A stretch of DNA of 19,928 nucleotides from Chloroflexota bacterium (lineage in GTDB: Bacteria; Chloroflexota; Anaerolineae; Anaerolineales; UBA4823), in assembly GCA_030669775.1 (NCBI GenBank), contig DAOVCZ010000012.1:1-19928 (forward strand). Reading direction: 5' to 3'. Both the position numbers and the translations under genes were made by a program. Of the stretch, positions 1 through 8,518 are shown in pieces. Below the pieces are notes generated by a model. It was given only the letters and a program-made list of their open reading frames with translations. It ran no database searches and was not told the origin of the DNA. The first letter of the stretch is position 1. Each line of letters starts with the position of its first letter.

Positions 1-1
1 T

Positions 2-1078
2 GTCGCAATCGAGAATGCACGCTTGTTCGAGTCAGTCAGGCAGACACTCTCTGAAGTGACCGAACTGAAGAACTTGATGGATGATGTCTTCGCTTCCATC
101 ATCAGCGGTGTGGTCACCACAGATCTTGAGCAAACAATTACTCTGACAAACAGTGTGGCTGAAAACATCTTGGGGGATACACGTGCCAACTTGCTGGGAA
201 AAAAAGTGAGCCAGATTCCCCTCTTCGATCGAATTAACATCTCACAATATCTGACTAAAGTTCGCCAGTTCAACCATCAAATAAAAGGGTTACAATTCGA
301 TCTTCAAACTCCACAACGCGGTTCACTTAATTTGAGATTCAATCTATCTCCACTAAAAGACGCTAAAGGAACCATCTTCGGCGCGGCCATTGTGATGGAA
401 GATGTGACTGAGACTCGCCGACTGGAAGCCCAACGGCGTTTATTTGAGCGCATGGTCTCTCCGGTCGTGATCGCTCAACTGAACCCGGATGAACTAGATC
501 TCGGTGGCACCCGCACTTTTATCACCACCCTCTTCGCCGACATTCGCGGCTATACAAGCCTCAGCGAACGTTGTGATCCCGAAACTCTGGTCTCGGTTCT
601 GAATCGTTATCTGGGTGCAGCGACTGAAGCCATTTTATTAGAAGAGGGCACGATAGATAAGTTCATGGGTGATGCAATAATGGCTTTCTTCAATGCGCCC
701 ATCCCCCAACCCGATCACACCTTGCGAGCCGTTCGGGCAGCCCTTCAGATGCGCAGCGCCATTTACGCTATGCAAGGCGATTTACCTCCCGAATTAAGGC
801 TTGAATTAGGGATTGGCATCCACTCAGGCGAAGCTGTATTAGGTTTGGTGGGAACTCAAAAACGCTTGGAATATACGGCGATCGGCGACAGTGTAAACAC
901 TGCAAAACGGTTGCAGGAAAATGCAGCTCCGGGTCAAATCCTCATTAGTGCTCAATCTTGCGAAGAGATCAACGATGCCATTCTAGCTCATCCGATCAAT
1001 CCATTGAATGTTAAGGGGAAAAAGCAATCGATCCAAGTTTATGAACTGACAGGATTAATTGCAAACAATTCTGCGTAG
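2..1078 (+). CDS. GAF-PAS-class III adenylate cyclase, 5' end outside window
   Basis: This is the C-terminal part of a signalling enzyme that probably makes cAMP from ATP. The frame is open to the left edge, and its first residues (VAIENARLFESV) are the usual last helix of a GAF domain, so the real start lies upstream; the TTG at 23 is not a credible start. Counting from that TTG, a PAS domain spans about residues 15-130 and ends in the typical VMEDVTETRRLE linker. The catalytic domain covers about 165-345. Both metal-binding aspartates are present (FADIRGY, D173; FMGD, D217), as are the adenine-selecting Lys (K213) and Thr (EYT, T285) and the transition-state Asn and Arg (VNTAKRL, N292 and R296), so it should be active and ATP-specific. 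The sensory input of the GAF/PAS part cannot be told. Function is confident; ligand is unknown. Confidence 0.9.
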   Translation, partial: VAIENARLFESVRQTLSEVTELKNLMDDVFASIISGVVTTDLEQTITLTNSVAENILGDTRANLLGKKVSQIPLFDRINISQYLTKVRQFNHQIKGLQFDLQTPQRGSLNLRFNLSPLKDAKGTIFGAAIVMEDVTETRRLEAQRRLFERMVSPVVIAQLNPDELDLGGTRTFITTLFADIRGYTSLSERCDPETLVSVLNRYLGAATEAILLEEGTIDKFMGDAIMAFFNAPIPQPDHTLRAVRAALQMRSAIYAMQGDLPPELRLELGIGIHSGEAVLGLVGTQKRLEYTAIGDSVNTAKRLQENAAPGQILISAQSCEEINDAILAHPINPLNVKGKKQSIQVYELTGLIANNSA

Positions 1079-1103
1079 ACGGCGTAAAATTCACATAAAC
1101 TTA

Positions 1104-1189
1104 CAATTCCAATAGCTGAATCTGGGTTGTTGTGATGTATAAACATAGCAACTTTATTACTGGTTTATAACCAGAGATTATTGGAATTG
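1104..1189. repeat. 11-bp perfect inverted repeat around a 15-bp palindrome before the sortase-like gene
   Basis: CAATTCCAATA at 1104-1114 is the exact reverse complement of TATTGGAATTG at 1179-1189. Between the arms lies a second palindrome, CTGGTTTATAACCAG at 1160-1174. The right arm ends seven bases before the ATG at 1197 and covers the only Shine-Dalgarno-like stretch (GGAATTGGTG). In RNA the arms could close over the ribosome binding site; in DNA the inner palindrome could be an operator. Which applies, if either, cannot be told from sequence. Confidence 0.45.
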
Positions 1190-1196
1190 GTGAATA

Positions 1197-1946
1197 ATGA
1201 TTCGACATCTTATACATAACTTTATATCAACCAGCCGCTCCACATTGCTTTTTTTCCTTATCATATGCTTGTCATTCCCCTTCTCATTCCTTCCATTTGA
1301 AAGCCACTCACAAAGTTTCCAAGAGGATCCTTCATTTTTTTCCACGCAAAAATTATTACCAGTAACTGGTGGTGAATTTGCCAGCCTGATCAGTGTAATC
1401 CACCTGCCACCCCCTGCCACCGATTTATGGACTTCGCGTGGTCAACTACCCTCACTGAATAAATTCGTCGCCCGTGTTGAAAATGGTCAAAACAATACTG
1501 TTCGCGGTGTCTATATCCCTGGATTTTTTGCCCTGCCGGTGGTTCAGCAGCCAGGCGGCAATACCGGCTTTGTTTCAGGAAAACCTGAGACGGTAACCCA
1601 ATTTCAACTGGCTGCTCGTTATAATGTGCTTGGTTTCCTCGCACACAATTACCTATCTGGGAAGGAATTTTTCCGTCTGATAGAAGGACTACAGGTAGTG
1701 GTCGTCAAGGGAGACGGCTCCTTCGACCGCTATCGAATCTCAGCCATAGATGAATACCAGAAAGTGACTCCGGGAAGCAATTGGAGCCATTATATTGATT
1801 TAGAAACCGGAGAAAGGCTGACCACCTACCAGGTGTTTGGCCAGTACTATCAAGGCGCCAATCACCTGACCTTCCAGACCTGCCTGGCGAGAGATGGTAT
1901 CGAGACCTGGGGCCTGAGATTTATCGTTGCAGAGCCCATAGTATAA
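1197..1946 (+). CDS. Secreted sortase-like protein
   Basis: A 249-residue exported protein. The N-terminus has a basic stretch, a hydrophobic core at about residues 16-34 and a polar region after it, as in a signal peptide or single membrane anchor. The second half follows the sortase pattern: a strand with LPVV at 113-116; GFLAHNYLSGKEFFRL, with H150 where sortases have their catalytic His in LAGH; a YRI strand; then LTFQTC, with C229 matching the TLxTC active-site Cys; and WGLRFIVA, with R241 matching the catalytic Arg. No LPXTG-like sorting signal or C-terminal anchor is visible in this protein, and no obvious substrate lies nearby. It sits 118 bp after the cyclase and converges on the next gene with an 8-bp gap. 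The ATG at 1197 has only a weak ribosome binding site. The family call rests on motif spacing, so it may be a distant homologue with another job. Confidence 0.62.
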   Translation: MIRHLIHNFISTSRSTLLFFLIICLSFPFSFLPFESHSQSFQEDPSFFSTQKLLPVTGGEFASLISVIHLPPPATDLWTSRGQLPSLNKFVARVENGQNNTVRGVYIPGFFALPVVQQPGGNTGFVSGKPETVTQFQLAARYNVLGFLAHNYLSGKEFFRLIEGLQVVVVKGDGSFDRYRISAIDEYQKVTPGSNWSHYIDLETGERLTTYQVFGQYYQGANHLTFQTCLARDGIETWGLRFIVAEPIV

Positions 1947-1954
1947 GCGACAAT

Positions 1955-2920
1955 TTATCCAGCTAATATCCTTTCCAGGTATGGATGAGCAAACAGCGCT
2001 GGCGTCCCCCCTGTATGCCAGAAAAGTACATTTTGGTCTGCAGTGAAAAACCCACTGCGGATCAAATCAATTAACCCAGCCGCAGCCCGACCAGTGTAGA
2101 CAGGATCAAGAAGCAAGCCTTCTTGTTGAGCAAAAAGGTTCAACGCTTCAGCTTCTGGCTCTCCCATCACACCATACCCAGCGCCCAGATAATTATCATT
2201 GACCAGGATTTCATCGGGCAAGAATTTACTGCTCTCACCAAGGGTCCGAGCAGTTTCTCCTGCCAACATTGCGACACTTTCTTGCAAGTCCGGGGCAGGT
2301 TTGTCAACACTGATCCCAAGTATCCGTCCCTGGTAGCCAAACATCTGGCCCCCAACAACCAATCCAGCCTGGGTGCCTCCTGATGATGAGGGGAATACTA
2401 TCCAATCCAGATCAGCTTTTTGATCGAGCATTTCTTGCATGGCGAAGGCGTATGCCGCTGCGCCTTTCTCGTTTGAACCACCATATGGAATCAAATAAGG
2501 TTTTTTTCCATCTTCAAGCGCAGACTCGAAGGTCTGTTCCAAGATCTGCTCCCGCCCAGATCCACCTGCCCAGACAATCTCCGCGCCAAGGAATTGATCC
2601 AAGAAGTAATTTCCGGAAGGGTTGGCCGGTTTTTCGCCCGCCAACACCAAGATACAGGCAAAACCAAAACGGTTAGCTGCTGCTGCTGTCTGCCGGCAAT
2701 GGTTTGACTGAACTGCACCTGCTGTGATCAAGGTCTCAGCGCCACCAGCTTGTGCATCGGCAATTAGAAATTCTAGTTTACGGGTTTTATTCCCTCCAAA
2801 GGCCAATCCTGTCTGGTCATCGCGTTTCACCCATATCTGCGGTCCCTTCAACTCTGCCGATAATCTCGGCAGGGCTTCGATCGGTGTAGGAAGATGTGCA
2901 AAATGCAATCTTGGTAGCAT
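1955..2920 (-). CDS. PLP-dependent D-cysteine desulfhydrase/ACC deaminase family enzyme
   Basis: A 321-residue fold-type II PLP enzyme, the usual length for this family. The Schiff-base lysine is K45 in FGGNKTRKLEF. The substrate/cofactor loop QSNHCRQTAAAA (S72-H74), the glycine-rich phosphate cup SSSGGTQAG near 178-186, the DPVYTGRAAAGL segment and the C-terminal FWHTGGTPALF are all typical. Family members release ammonia from D-cysteine (giving pyruvate and sulfide), from other D-amino acids or from 1-aminocyclopropane-1-carboxylate; sequence alone does not settle which, and the FWHTGGTPALF ending favours the desulfhydrase side. The start is well supported, with AGGAGA seven bases upstream of the ATG. 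It lies 22 bp after the second FemAB-like gene, so it is probably the last gene of the envelope operon. A link to D-amino acids of the wall is possible but is inference. Confidence 0.85.
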   Translation of the reverse strand: MLPRLHFAHLPTPIEALPRLSAELKGPQIWVKRDDQTGLAFGGNKTRKLEFLIADAQAGGAETLITAGAVQSNHCRQTAAAANRFGFACILVLAGEKPANPSGNYFLDQFLGAEIVWAGGSGREQILEQTFESALEDGKKPYLIPYGGSNEKGAAAYAFAMQEMLDQKADLDWIVFPSSSGGTQAGLVVGGQMFGYQGRILGISVDKPAPDLQESVAMLAGETARTLGESSKFLPDEILVNDNYLGAGYGVMGEPEAEALNLFAQQEGLLLDPVYTGRAAAGLIDLIRSGFFTADQNVLFWHTGGTPALFAHPYLERILAG

Positions 2921-2942
2921 AATCTCTTCTCCTATCCTGGCT

Positions 2943-4055
2943 TTACCCAGCCTGGATAGATCCTTGAGTTTGTTCCACCGCGCGCCGCCGCATCTGGGCC
3001 AGCAAGCGCGGCATCATCTGTGTATAAAAGCGGTAAAACAGGTTGTTGAGCGGCAGATCCCAGGCACCAATATAACGCACCACCTCCCCTCCCAAGCCTT
3101 CCTTGAAGCGATAAACACCCCATAATTCGTCGCTCTCCACAAATTCATCTGGCGCTCCCCAAAGATCATACTCTACACACCCGACATCCTTCGCCCTTAA
3201 GATCGCTTCCCATTGCAAGAGATAATTGGGCATCTTTTTTCGGTGTGCCTCACGTGACATACCGAACATATACCAGGCACGTCCAGCAAAACGGAAGATC
3301 ACCACAGCCGCCACGGGTTCTCCATCAACTTCCGCAATCAGCGGCTCGGCCATCTGCGCTTCCATAAACTTATGCCATAGAGTAAGGTAGTAATTTTCGT
3401 TACGGATCGTAAATCCATCTCGTAATGAAGTCTCAGCGTACATCCGGTAAAGCAGCTTGAGATCACTTGAGATCCCCGGTCGCACAGTAACACCCCTGCG
3501 GGTCGCCAAGCGGACGTTGTACCGGGTTTTCTGCTTCATCCTGGCCAGCAGCTCCTCTGGAGAAGGTCTTAAATCGATCGACATTGTGTTCTTAAATTGG
3601 ACCTGCTCTGTGGATGTTATCCATCCCGCAGCCGCTAATTCAGTCACCAACGTATCAGTTTGTGGATTATCTGATTGCCGCTCTATTCCCGGTGCTCCCC
3701 GTCCATACTCAACCTCTGGATCGATCTTAATGAAGATCGCCTTGTGCTGCTTCCCCAATGATCGCAAGTCAGCAAGAACTTTAGCCCTCAATCGTGGATC
3801 ATGCCAATCTTGTAAGAGTGGTCCTCGCGGGATATACATTACCCGCAGCGGGATTTTTACACCGCTCACGGAGACTGTACGGGCCAAGATCTGGGCAGCT
3901 GCTTCAACCTTGCCATCCGCATCATACCAAACCCTCTGGATAGGATCCCAGCCATTAGCCTTTTTAGAATCGCCCCACTCCCAGGTTTGCAACACATGCC
4001 TACCAGGTAAAGTGGATATCAAATCATTCCAATTCTCTCGATTGATTTCAGGCAT
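2943..4055 (-). CDS. FemAB-like peptidoglycan bridge aminoacyltransferase (copy 2)
   Basis: A 370-residue member of the FemA/FemB/FemX family (GNAT-like double fold). These enzymes transfer an amino acid from aminoacyl-tRNA to lipid II or other acceptors at the inner face of the membrane. Visible marks are HVLQTWEWGDSK near residues 20-31, YIPRGPLL near 74-81, the family hallmark KQKTRYNVRLATRRGV at 174-189, and the C-terminal LQWEAI...YDLWG.P and GVYRFKEGLGG segments that form the second acyltransferase half. The tRNA-binding coiled-coil arm of staphylococcal FemA is missing, as is usual outside Firmicutes. The adjacent copy (4083-5120) shares the same motifs in the same order, indicating a tandem duplication that has diverged. 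The gap to that copy is 27 bp. The amino acid transferred is unknown. Confidence 0.85.
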   Translation of the reverse strand: MPEINRENWNDLISTLPGRHVLQTWEWGDSKKANGWDPIQRVWYDADGKVEAAAQILARTVSVSGVKIPLRVMYIPRGPLLQDWHDPRLRAKVLADLRSLGKQHKAIFIKIDPEVEYGRGAPGIERQSDNPQTDTLVTELAAAGWITSTEQVQFKNTMSIDLRPSPEELLARMKQKTRYNVRLATRRGVTVRPGISSDLKLLYRMYAETSLRDGFTIRNENYYLTLWHKFMEAQMAEPLIAEVDGEPVAAVVIFRFAGRAWYMFGMSREAHRKKMPNYLLQWEAILRAKDVGCVEYDLWGAPDEFVESDELWGVYRFKEGLGGEVVRYIGAWDLPLNNLFYRFYTQMMPRLLAQMRRRAVEQTQGSIQAG

Positions 4056-4082
4056 TTCAATACTCAGTCACTTGCCGGTGTC

Positions 4083-5120
4083 CTAAAATTCACTCCCCCC
4101 TCTATTCACCCAGCGTAAATACAAATTGTAAAGCATTGAGTGGTAAACCCGGTCCCAGGCTCCAGCTGAGCGGTGGACGGTCCCACCAAAACCACGTTTG
4201 AAACGATAGATTCCCCACAGGCCGTCTGAACGATGGCTAAATTCGGCTTCCAGGATCTCTTGATCATGATCGGGAATGCCCCATAGATCATACTGTGTAC
4301 AACCCGCAGATCGAGCCCATTTCATGGCCTCCCATTGCAGCAGATATGTTGGCATGCGTTCCCGATAAAGAGAAGCGGAGGCACCATACAAATACCATGA
4401 CCTTTTACCCGCAGCGAATACCATCAGTGCGGCGAGCGGTTCACTGTCAAATTCTGCCAGCAGTAGTTCACAAGCACCGATTGGTTTGAAGAGGTTGTAA
4501 GCTCTTTGATAGTATTCCAAATTGTGTATCCCAAATTGGTCGCGTTCACCCGTGGCTTTCATTAAGTGGAAAAAAATGTCAATGTCTGAGCTTGACCGGA
4601 CAGACACCCCCTTTTTCGCCGCTAAACGAATATTGTAGCGAGTCTTCTGTTTCATGCGAGCCAAAATTTCTTCTTCACTACCACGCAAATCCACGACAAT
4701 AGTATGTTGAGGTTGGATTGCTTGAGGGCTGATGCGGAACTCTTCTGGCAGATTCCCCTCCACATCACTTGGGTTAATAACCCAATCATCAGGTTCCACT
4801 TTCAGAAACACAGCCTGTCTCCTGCGACACAGCTGATCGACCTCAATCCAGAATGCATGCCCTGCATATGCCTGATCCGAGCCATCTGCACCACCGTGAT
4901 GCAAGGGACCTTTAGGAATATAAGCAAATGTCTGACCAAGAGGAAGACGGCGAAACAAAACCTGGGTACCCCAACTCCGATCCCCACTGACAACCGCTAA
5001 TCTCACCGGTTCCCAACCGAATTCAGACTTTAACTCACCCCACGCCCCGGTTTGTAATAGATGCGCGTCAGGGCAGTTCGAAAGAAATTCATTCCATTCA
5101 GCTAACGACAAGATAGACAT
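4083..5120 (-). CDS. FemAB-like peptidoglycan bridge aminoacyltransferase (copy 1)
   Basis: A 345-residue FemAB-family protein and the first of the tandem pair. It shows HLLQTGAWGELK at 20-31, AYIPKGPLHHGG at 66-77, the hallmark KQKTRYNIRLAAKKGV at 157-172, and the C-terminal LLQWEAMKWA, YDLWGIPDHD and GIYRFKRGFGG motifs. Two such proteins in a row usually act in sequence on one branch or on different acceptors, so the pair may build a two-residue cross-bridge; this is inference. It follows the FlaA1/CapD-like gene by 77 bp on the same strand, placing wall modification in the same transcriptional string as glycan synthesis. No strong Shine-Dalgarno precedes the ATG at 5118-5120, but the N-terminus aligns well with the neighbouring copy. 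Confidence 0.85.
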   Translation of the reverse strand: MSILSLAEWNEFLSNCPDAHLLQTGAWGELKSEFGWEPVRLAVVSGDRSWGTQVLFRRLPLGQTFAYIPKGPLHHGGADGSDQAYAGHAFWIEVDQLCRRRQAVFLKVEPDDWVINPSDVEGNLPEEFRISPQAIQPQHTIVVDLRGSEEEILARMKQKTRYNIRLAAKKGVSVRSSSDIDIFFHLMKATGERDQFGIHNLEYYQRAYNLFKPIGACELLLAEFDSEPLAALMVFAAGKRSWYLYGASASLYRERMPTYLLQWEAMKWARSAGCTQYDLWGIPDHDQEILEAEFSHRSDGLWGIYRFKRGFGGTVHRSAGAWDRVYHSMLYNLYLRWVNRGGSEF

Positions 5121-5197
5121 AACATTAGGTAGGTGTTATGGATCAGCCATCTGGGGATTTCTTGCGGGAAGGATCGTGGGTATCCTCACGAGAGCTA

Positions 5198-7084
5198 TTA
5201 AACAACAGCTGTTAAATCCGGTGGTGGGATACTTCTGACTGCCGCACCGGGGATGGTTTCATCCAGCACCCTGATAATAGCATCTACTTCACCTTCATCC
5301 GCCAGGAAAGCCAGCTCATTGACAGTTTGTCTCAGCAGTTGACCACTCAATAGGTCTTCATCGACGAGTTGAACGATATCACCATGAGAAGTAGGCTCAA
5401 ATTGCGCCCATTGATCCCAAAGCTCTTCGCTTAATTTTTCTCCCGGTCGGATCCCGGTGAAGACGATTTCGATATCTTTTTCGGGTTCTAATCCTGAAAG
5501 ACGAATCAGATCATCTGCCAGCTGCATAATCTTAACCTGTTCTCCCATGCGCAACACAAAGACCTCCCCTCCGTGCCCCATAGCAGCTGCTTGCAGCACA
5601 AGATGGACTGCTTCGGGAATGGTCATGAAGTAGCGTTCCATATCTGGATGGGTGATTGTGACCGGACCACCGTTGGCGATCTGGCTTTTAAATAGCGGAA
5701 TCACACTCCCCCGACTGCCCAACACATTGCCAAAACGGACTGCCGAGTACGGTCTCCCTGAACGGTGCGCGGCATCCAAAACCAACATCTCCGCCATACG
5801 TTTAGTGGCACCCATCACGCTCGATGGACGGATAGCTTTATCGGTTGAGATCATCACCAGGCGATCAACTTCAGAATTCAAGGCAGCTTCAACAACGTTG
5901 CGCGTCCCAATCACGTTATTGGTGATCGCTTCTTCGACATTGATCTCCATCAGGGGAACATGTTTGTGAGCTGCTGCATGGAATACCAATTGCGGGTGGA
6001 AGTGGTCAACAACATTGGACAACCGGTCGAGATTGCGAATATCAGCCACCACCGGGTGGAGGGGTAAGGAGGGAAAGTTCCCCTCCAGCTCGATCAGCGC
6101 TTCGAAGATCGTATTTTCACCATGCCCTAAGAGGATCAGCGACTCTGGTCCCCAGCGAGAGATCTGCCGGCAAAGTTCGCGACCGATGGAGCCACCCGCT
6201 CCGGTAATTAACACTCGCTTACCACTCAGATTCGAGCCGATTAAGGTGGTATCGATTTGGACCGGTGCCCGCCGTAACAGGTCTGTAATATCCACTTCTC
6301 GCAAGCGTCCCACATTGATTTTTCCCCCGATCAACTCATAAATCCCGGGCATCGTCCGGAAGGGGACATCTTTTTCCCGGCAAATATCGATCACCTGACG
6401 CACCACAGCACCTGGAGCACTGGGAATTGCGATGATCACTTCCTGAATGAACCAGATGTCGAGCACGCGGCCTAAATCCTCCAGAGTTCCCTCGACCGGA
6501 ACGTCATGGATGCGCTGTTTTTGTTTGCTCGCATCATCATCGACGAAACATACCGGGGAAAGGTTGAGCTGTGGATTCTTCTGCATCTCGCGCACAACCA
6601 ATGCCCCCGCATCCCCGGCACCTACAATCAGTATTCGTTTGGACCGCCCTTCGATTCCGACTCCCCCAGAGCGACTCTCAGCTAACAAGCGCATGGTGAA
6701 GCGTAAACCACCCACAGCCAGCAAGGAAAGGAGCCAATCGATAGCCAGTACCATGCGCGGGAATCCTTGGTAATACTGCAGAAAAGTTAACAAAACTATA
6801 ATCAAAGCCACAATCGTTGAAGCGATAGAGACAGCAGCTGTGATGATTTTCAGCTCCCGGGTGCTGGCATAAGCCCAAACCCGGCTGTAAAGTCCAAAGG
6901 AGTAATAGACCAACGGTTTGACCAGCAGGGCAACTACAATCATGGTAACCGCCTGCGGCAGATAGTAGACAAACAAGGGACCCAATTCGAGCCTCAATGC
7001 AAAGCTGCCGAAGACGCTGGCCACAATTAAAATCAGATCGCCGATAAAAAGCAGTCGATTCGGGAAACGGAAAACAGCTCTCAT
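5198..7084 (-). CDS. Membrane FlaA1/CapD-type nucleotide-sugar 4,6-dehydratase
   Basis: A 628-residue polysaccharide-biosynthesis protein of the full-length CapD/PglF type. About four membrane helices fill residues 10-130. A first Rossmann domain starts at ILIVGAGDAGALVVREM (151-167). The catalytic SDR domain starts at VLITGAGGSIGRELCRQI (291-308, NAD(P) site), followed by HAAAHKHVPLMEIN (369-382), STDKAIRPSSVMGATKR (413-429) and RPGEKLSEEL (546-555). As in other FlaA1/PglF enzymes, Met replaces the usual SDR catalytic Tyr (MGATK) while K428 is kept. The family converts UDP-GlcNAc to a 4-keto-6-deoxy sugar, the first step to bacillosamine- or pseudaminic-like sugars. Its ATG overlaps the stop of the upstream sugar transferase gene (ATGA at 7081-7084), so the two are translationally coupled and probably act in one glycan pathway. 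Confidence 0.88.
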   Translation of the reverse strand: MRAVFRFPNRLLFIGDLILIVASVFGSFALRLELGPLFVYYLPQAVTMIVVALLVKPLVYYSFGLYSRVWAYASTRELKIITAAVSIASTIVALIIVLLTFLQYYQGFPRMVLAIDWLLSLLAVGGLRFTMRLLAESRSGGVGIEGRSKRILIVGAGDAGALVVREMQKNPQLNLSPVCFVDDDASKQKQRIHDVPVEGTLEDLGRVLDIWFIQEVIIAIPSAPGAVVRQVIDICREKDVPFRTMPGIYELIGGKINVGRLREVDITDLLRRAPVQIDTTLIGSNLSGKRVLITGAGGSIGRELCRQISRWGPESLILLGHGENTIFEALIELEGNFPSLPLHPVVADIRNLDRLSNVVDHFHPQLVFHAAAHKHVPLMEINVEEAITNNVIGTRNVVEAALNSEVDRLVMISTDKAIRPSSVMGATKRMAEMLVLDAAHRSGRPYSAVRFGNVLGSRGSVIPLFKSQIANGGPVTITHPDMERYFMTIPEAVHLVLQAAAMGHGGEVFVLRMGEQVKIMQLADDLIRLSGLEPEKDIEIVFTGIRPGEKLSEELWDQWAQFEPTSHGDIVQLVDEDLLSGQLLRQTVNELAFLADEGEVDAIIRVLDETIPGAAVRSIPPPDLTAVV

Positions 7085-8517
7085 TGTCCACGCAATCCTA
7101 GCACGGTTGAAGGCGTGCGGAGCAAGATCACAAAATCCGTCAGCACGCTGCGGTGCTTGATGTAATACAGGTCGAATTCAAGTTTGACTACAGTTTCATC
7201 TATTGTGGAAGCATAACCAAAATTGACCTGCGCCCAACCGGTTATGCCGGGTTTGACCAGCAGGCGCGCCCGGTAGAAGGGTACATGCTGCTGGAATAAC
7301 TCAACCAGTTCGGGTCGTTCTGCACGCGGGCCTACCAGGCTCATCTCACCTCGCAAGACATTGAGGAATTGGGGTAATTCATCCAGATGAGTCCTGCGGA
7401 GGACCTTCCCAAAGCGGGTTGCGCGCTCATCGTCTTCCGTAGCCCATTGAGGTATCCCATCCGGCTCAGCATCCTGGTGCATGGTACGAAATTTCAGGAT
7501 GCGGTATCCCTGCGCTCCGCGACCAGCGCGAGTTTGGCCGTAGAATACTGGCCGCCCGCTGTCTAACAGAATTCCGATGCTGATGAATGGCAGCATGATC
7601 AGCATAAACACAACACCGATCAATCCACCGATAATATCCAGAATTCTTTTGCCCAGCTCATAGAATTCACTCGCCCTGCTCTGGTCGACAAACGACCGCA
7701 AAATCCAATCCGTCTCCAATAATCGGATCGGTACGCGACCCAATAGTTCTTCATAAACTACTGGCATTCGAGAGATCTCAATCCCACCTTCCTGAGCGTC
7801 AAGCAACTTCTGAAAAGTGCTACCCTGCATCTCACCCGATATAGCAACAATGATATCAGAGACATTCTCGCCTTCCACGATCTCTAAAAGCATATCACTG
7901 CCCCCCAAAACAGGTCGATCTACAATTTCTGTGCCAATTTTTTGCGGGTCGTCATCGATAATTCCCACCAGAAAAAAAGGTGGTGGCCATAAATCATCGA
8001 TCACCTGTAACAAAGTCTCTCCGGCTTTACCGCCGCCAACCAACAATACACGGCTCATGAATGCGGGTGCTGTAAAGATGCGAATATACAGGAATCGCCA
8101 GATCAAGGTAAACACTGGAGCAACGATGAAGAACCCGGCGACACCTCGCCGGGGAAGGAGAGAACTCGGTGGGTCCGTGAAATAAAAGAAAAGCAGAAGA
8201 TAAAATCCCAGCCCGATCAAAGTCGCCATTGCCACACCCCGGACTGTATCTCCCCAATTCCCTGCCCGGTGAATATCATATAACTCAACCAAAAGAACGA
8301 CCCAAAAGAACGGCAGAAGATAATACCACGCTGGGGGTCGTTCTAGCAAGAATTCAACAGAGAAGTCAAGAAATATCTCCCCGAGAGCCCAAAAATAGAG
8401 CGCAACAAATAAAGCGATCACAGCCATGAGAAAATCGCCCAAAATGAGCAATGTCCGCCGTTCGCGGGTATGAAGACGCCATCGTTTTGATTTATGTACC
8501 CGGTTTGGACCACTCAT
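7081..8517 (-). CDS. Polyprenyl-phosphate sugar-phosphate transferase (WbaP/WcaJ-like)
   Basis: A 478-residue initiating phosphoglycosyl transferase that would put the first sugar-1-phosphate onto undecaprenyl phosphate. Four N-terminal membrane helices lie at about residues 24-150. A Rossmann-like domain follows from VLLVGGGKAGETLL (157-170). A further hydrophobic hairpin at about 292-320 precedes the PglC-like catalytic domain, with PVFYGQTRAGRGAQGYRILKFRTM spanning about 323-346, the catalytic DE pair in THLDELPQFLNVLRG (D379, E380), SLVGPRAERPE (393-403) and KPGITGWAQVN (422-432). The length and domain order are standard for the WbaP/WcaJ type. It starts one base after the stop of the ExoA-like glycosyltransferase and overlaps the next gene by four bases, so the three form a compact translational unit. 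The sugar used cannot be read from sequence. Confidence 0.9.
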   Translation of the reverse strand: MSGPNRVHKSKRWRLHTRERRTLLILGDFLMAVIALFVALYFWALGEIFLDFSVEFLLERPPAWYYLLPFFWVVLLVELYDIHRAGNWGDTVRGVAMATLIGLGFYLLLFFYFTDPPSSLLPRRGVAGFFIVAPVFTLIWRFLYIRIFTAPAFMSRVLLVGGGKAGETLLQVIDDLWPPPFFLVGIIDDDPQKIGTEIVDRPVLGGSDMLLEIVEGENVSDIIVAISGEMQGSTFQKLLDAQEGGIEISRMPVVYEELLGRVPIRLLETDWILRSFVDQSRASEFYELGKRILDIIGGLIGVVFMLIMLPFISIGILLDSGRPVFYGQTRAGRGAQGYRILKFRTMHQDAEPDGIPQWATEDDERATRFGKVLRRTHLDELPQFLNVLRGEMSLVGPRAERPELVELFQQHVPFYRARLLVKPGITGWAQVNFGYASTIDETVVKLEFDLYYIKHRSVLTDFVILLRTPSTVLGLRGQ

Positions 8518-8518
8518 G

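Noticed and set aside
23..25. TTG at 23 as the start of the cyclase gene
   Set aside because: The frame is open to the left edge and encodes the end of a GAF domain before this codon, so the gene is truncated by the window.
3457..4086. 209-codon open frame on the plus strand
   Set aside because: It lies wholly opposite a clear FemAB-like gene and has no recognisable protein features.
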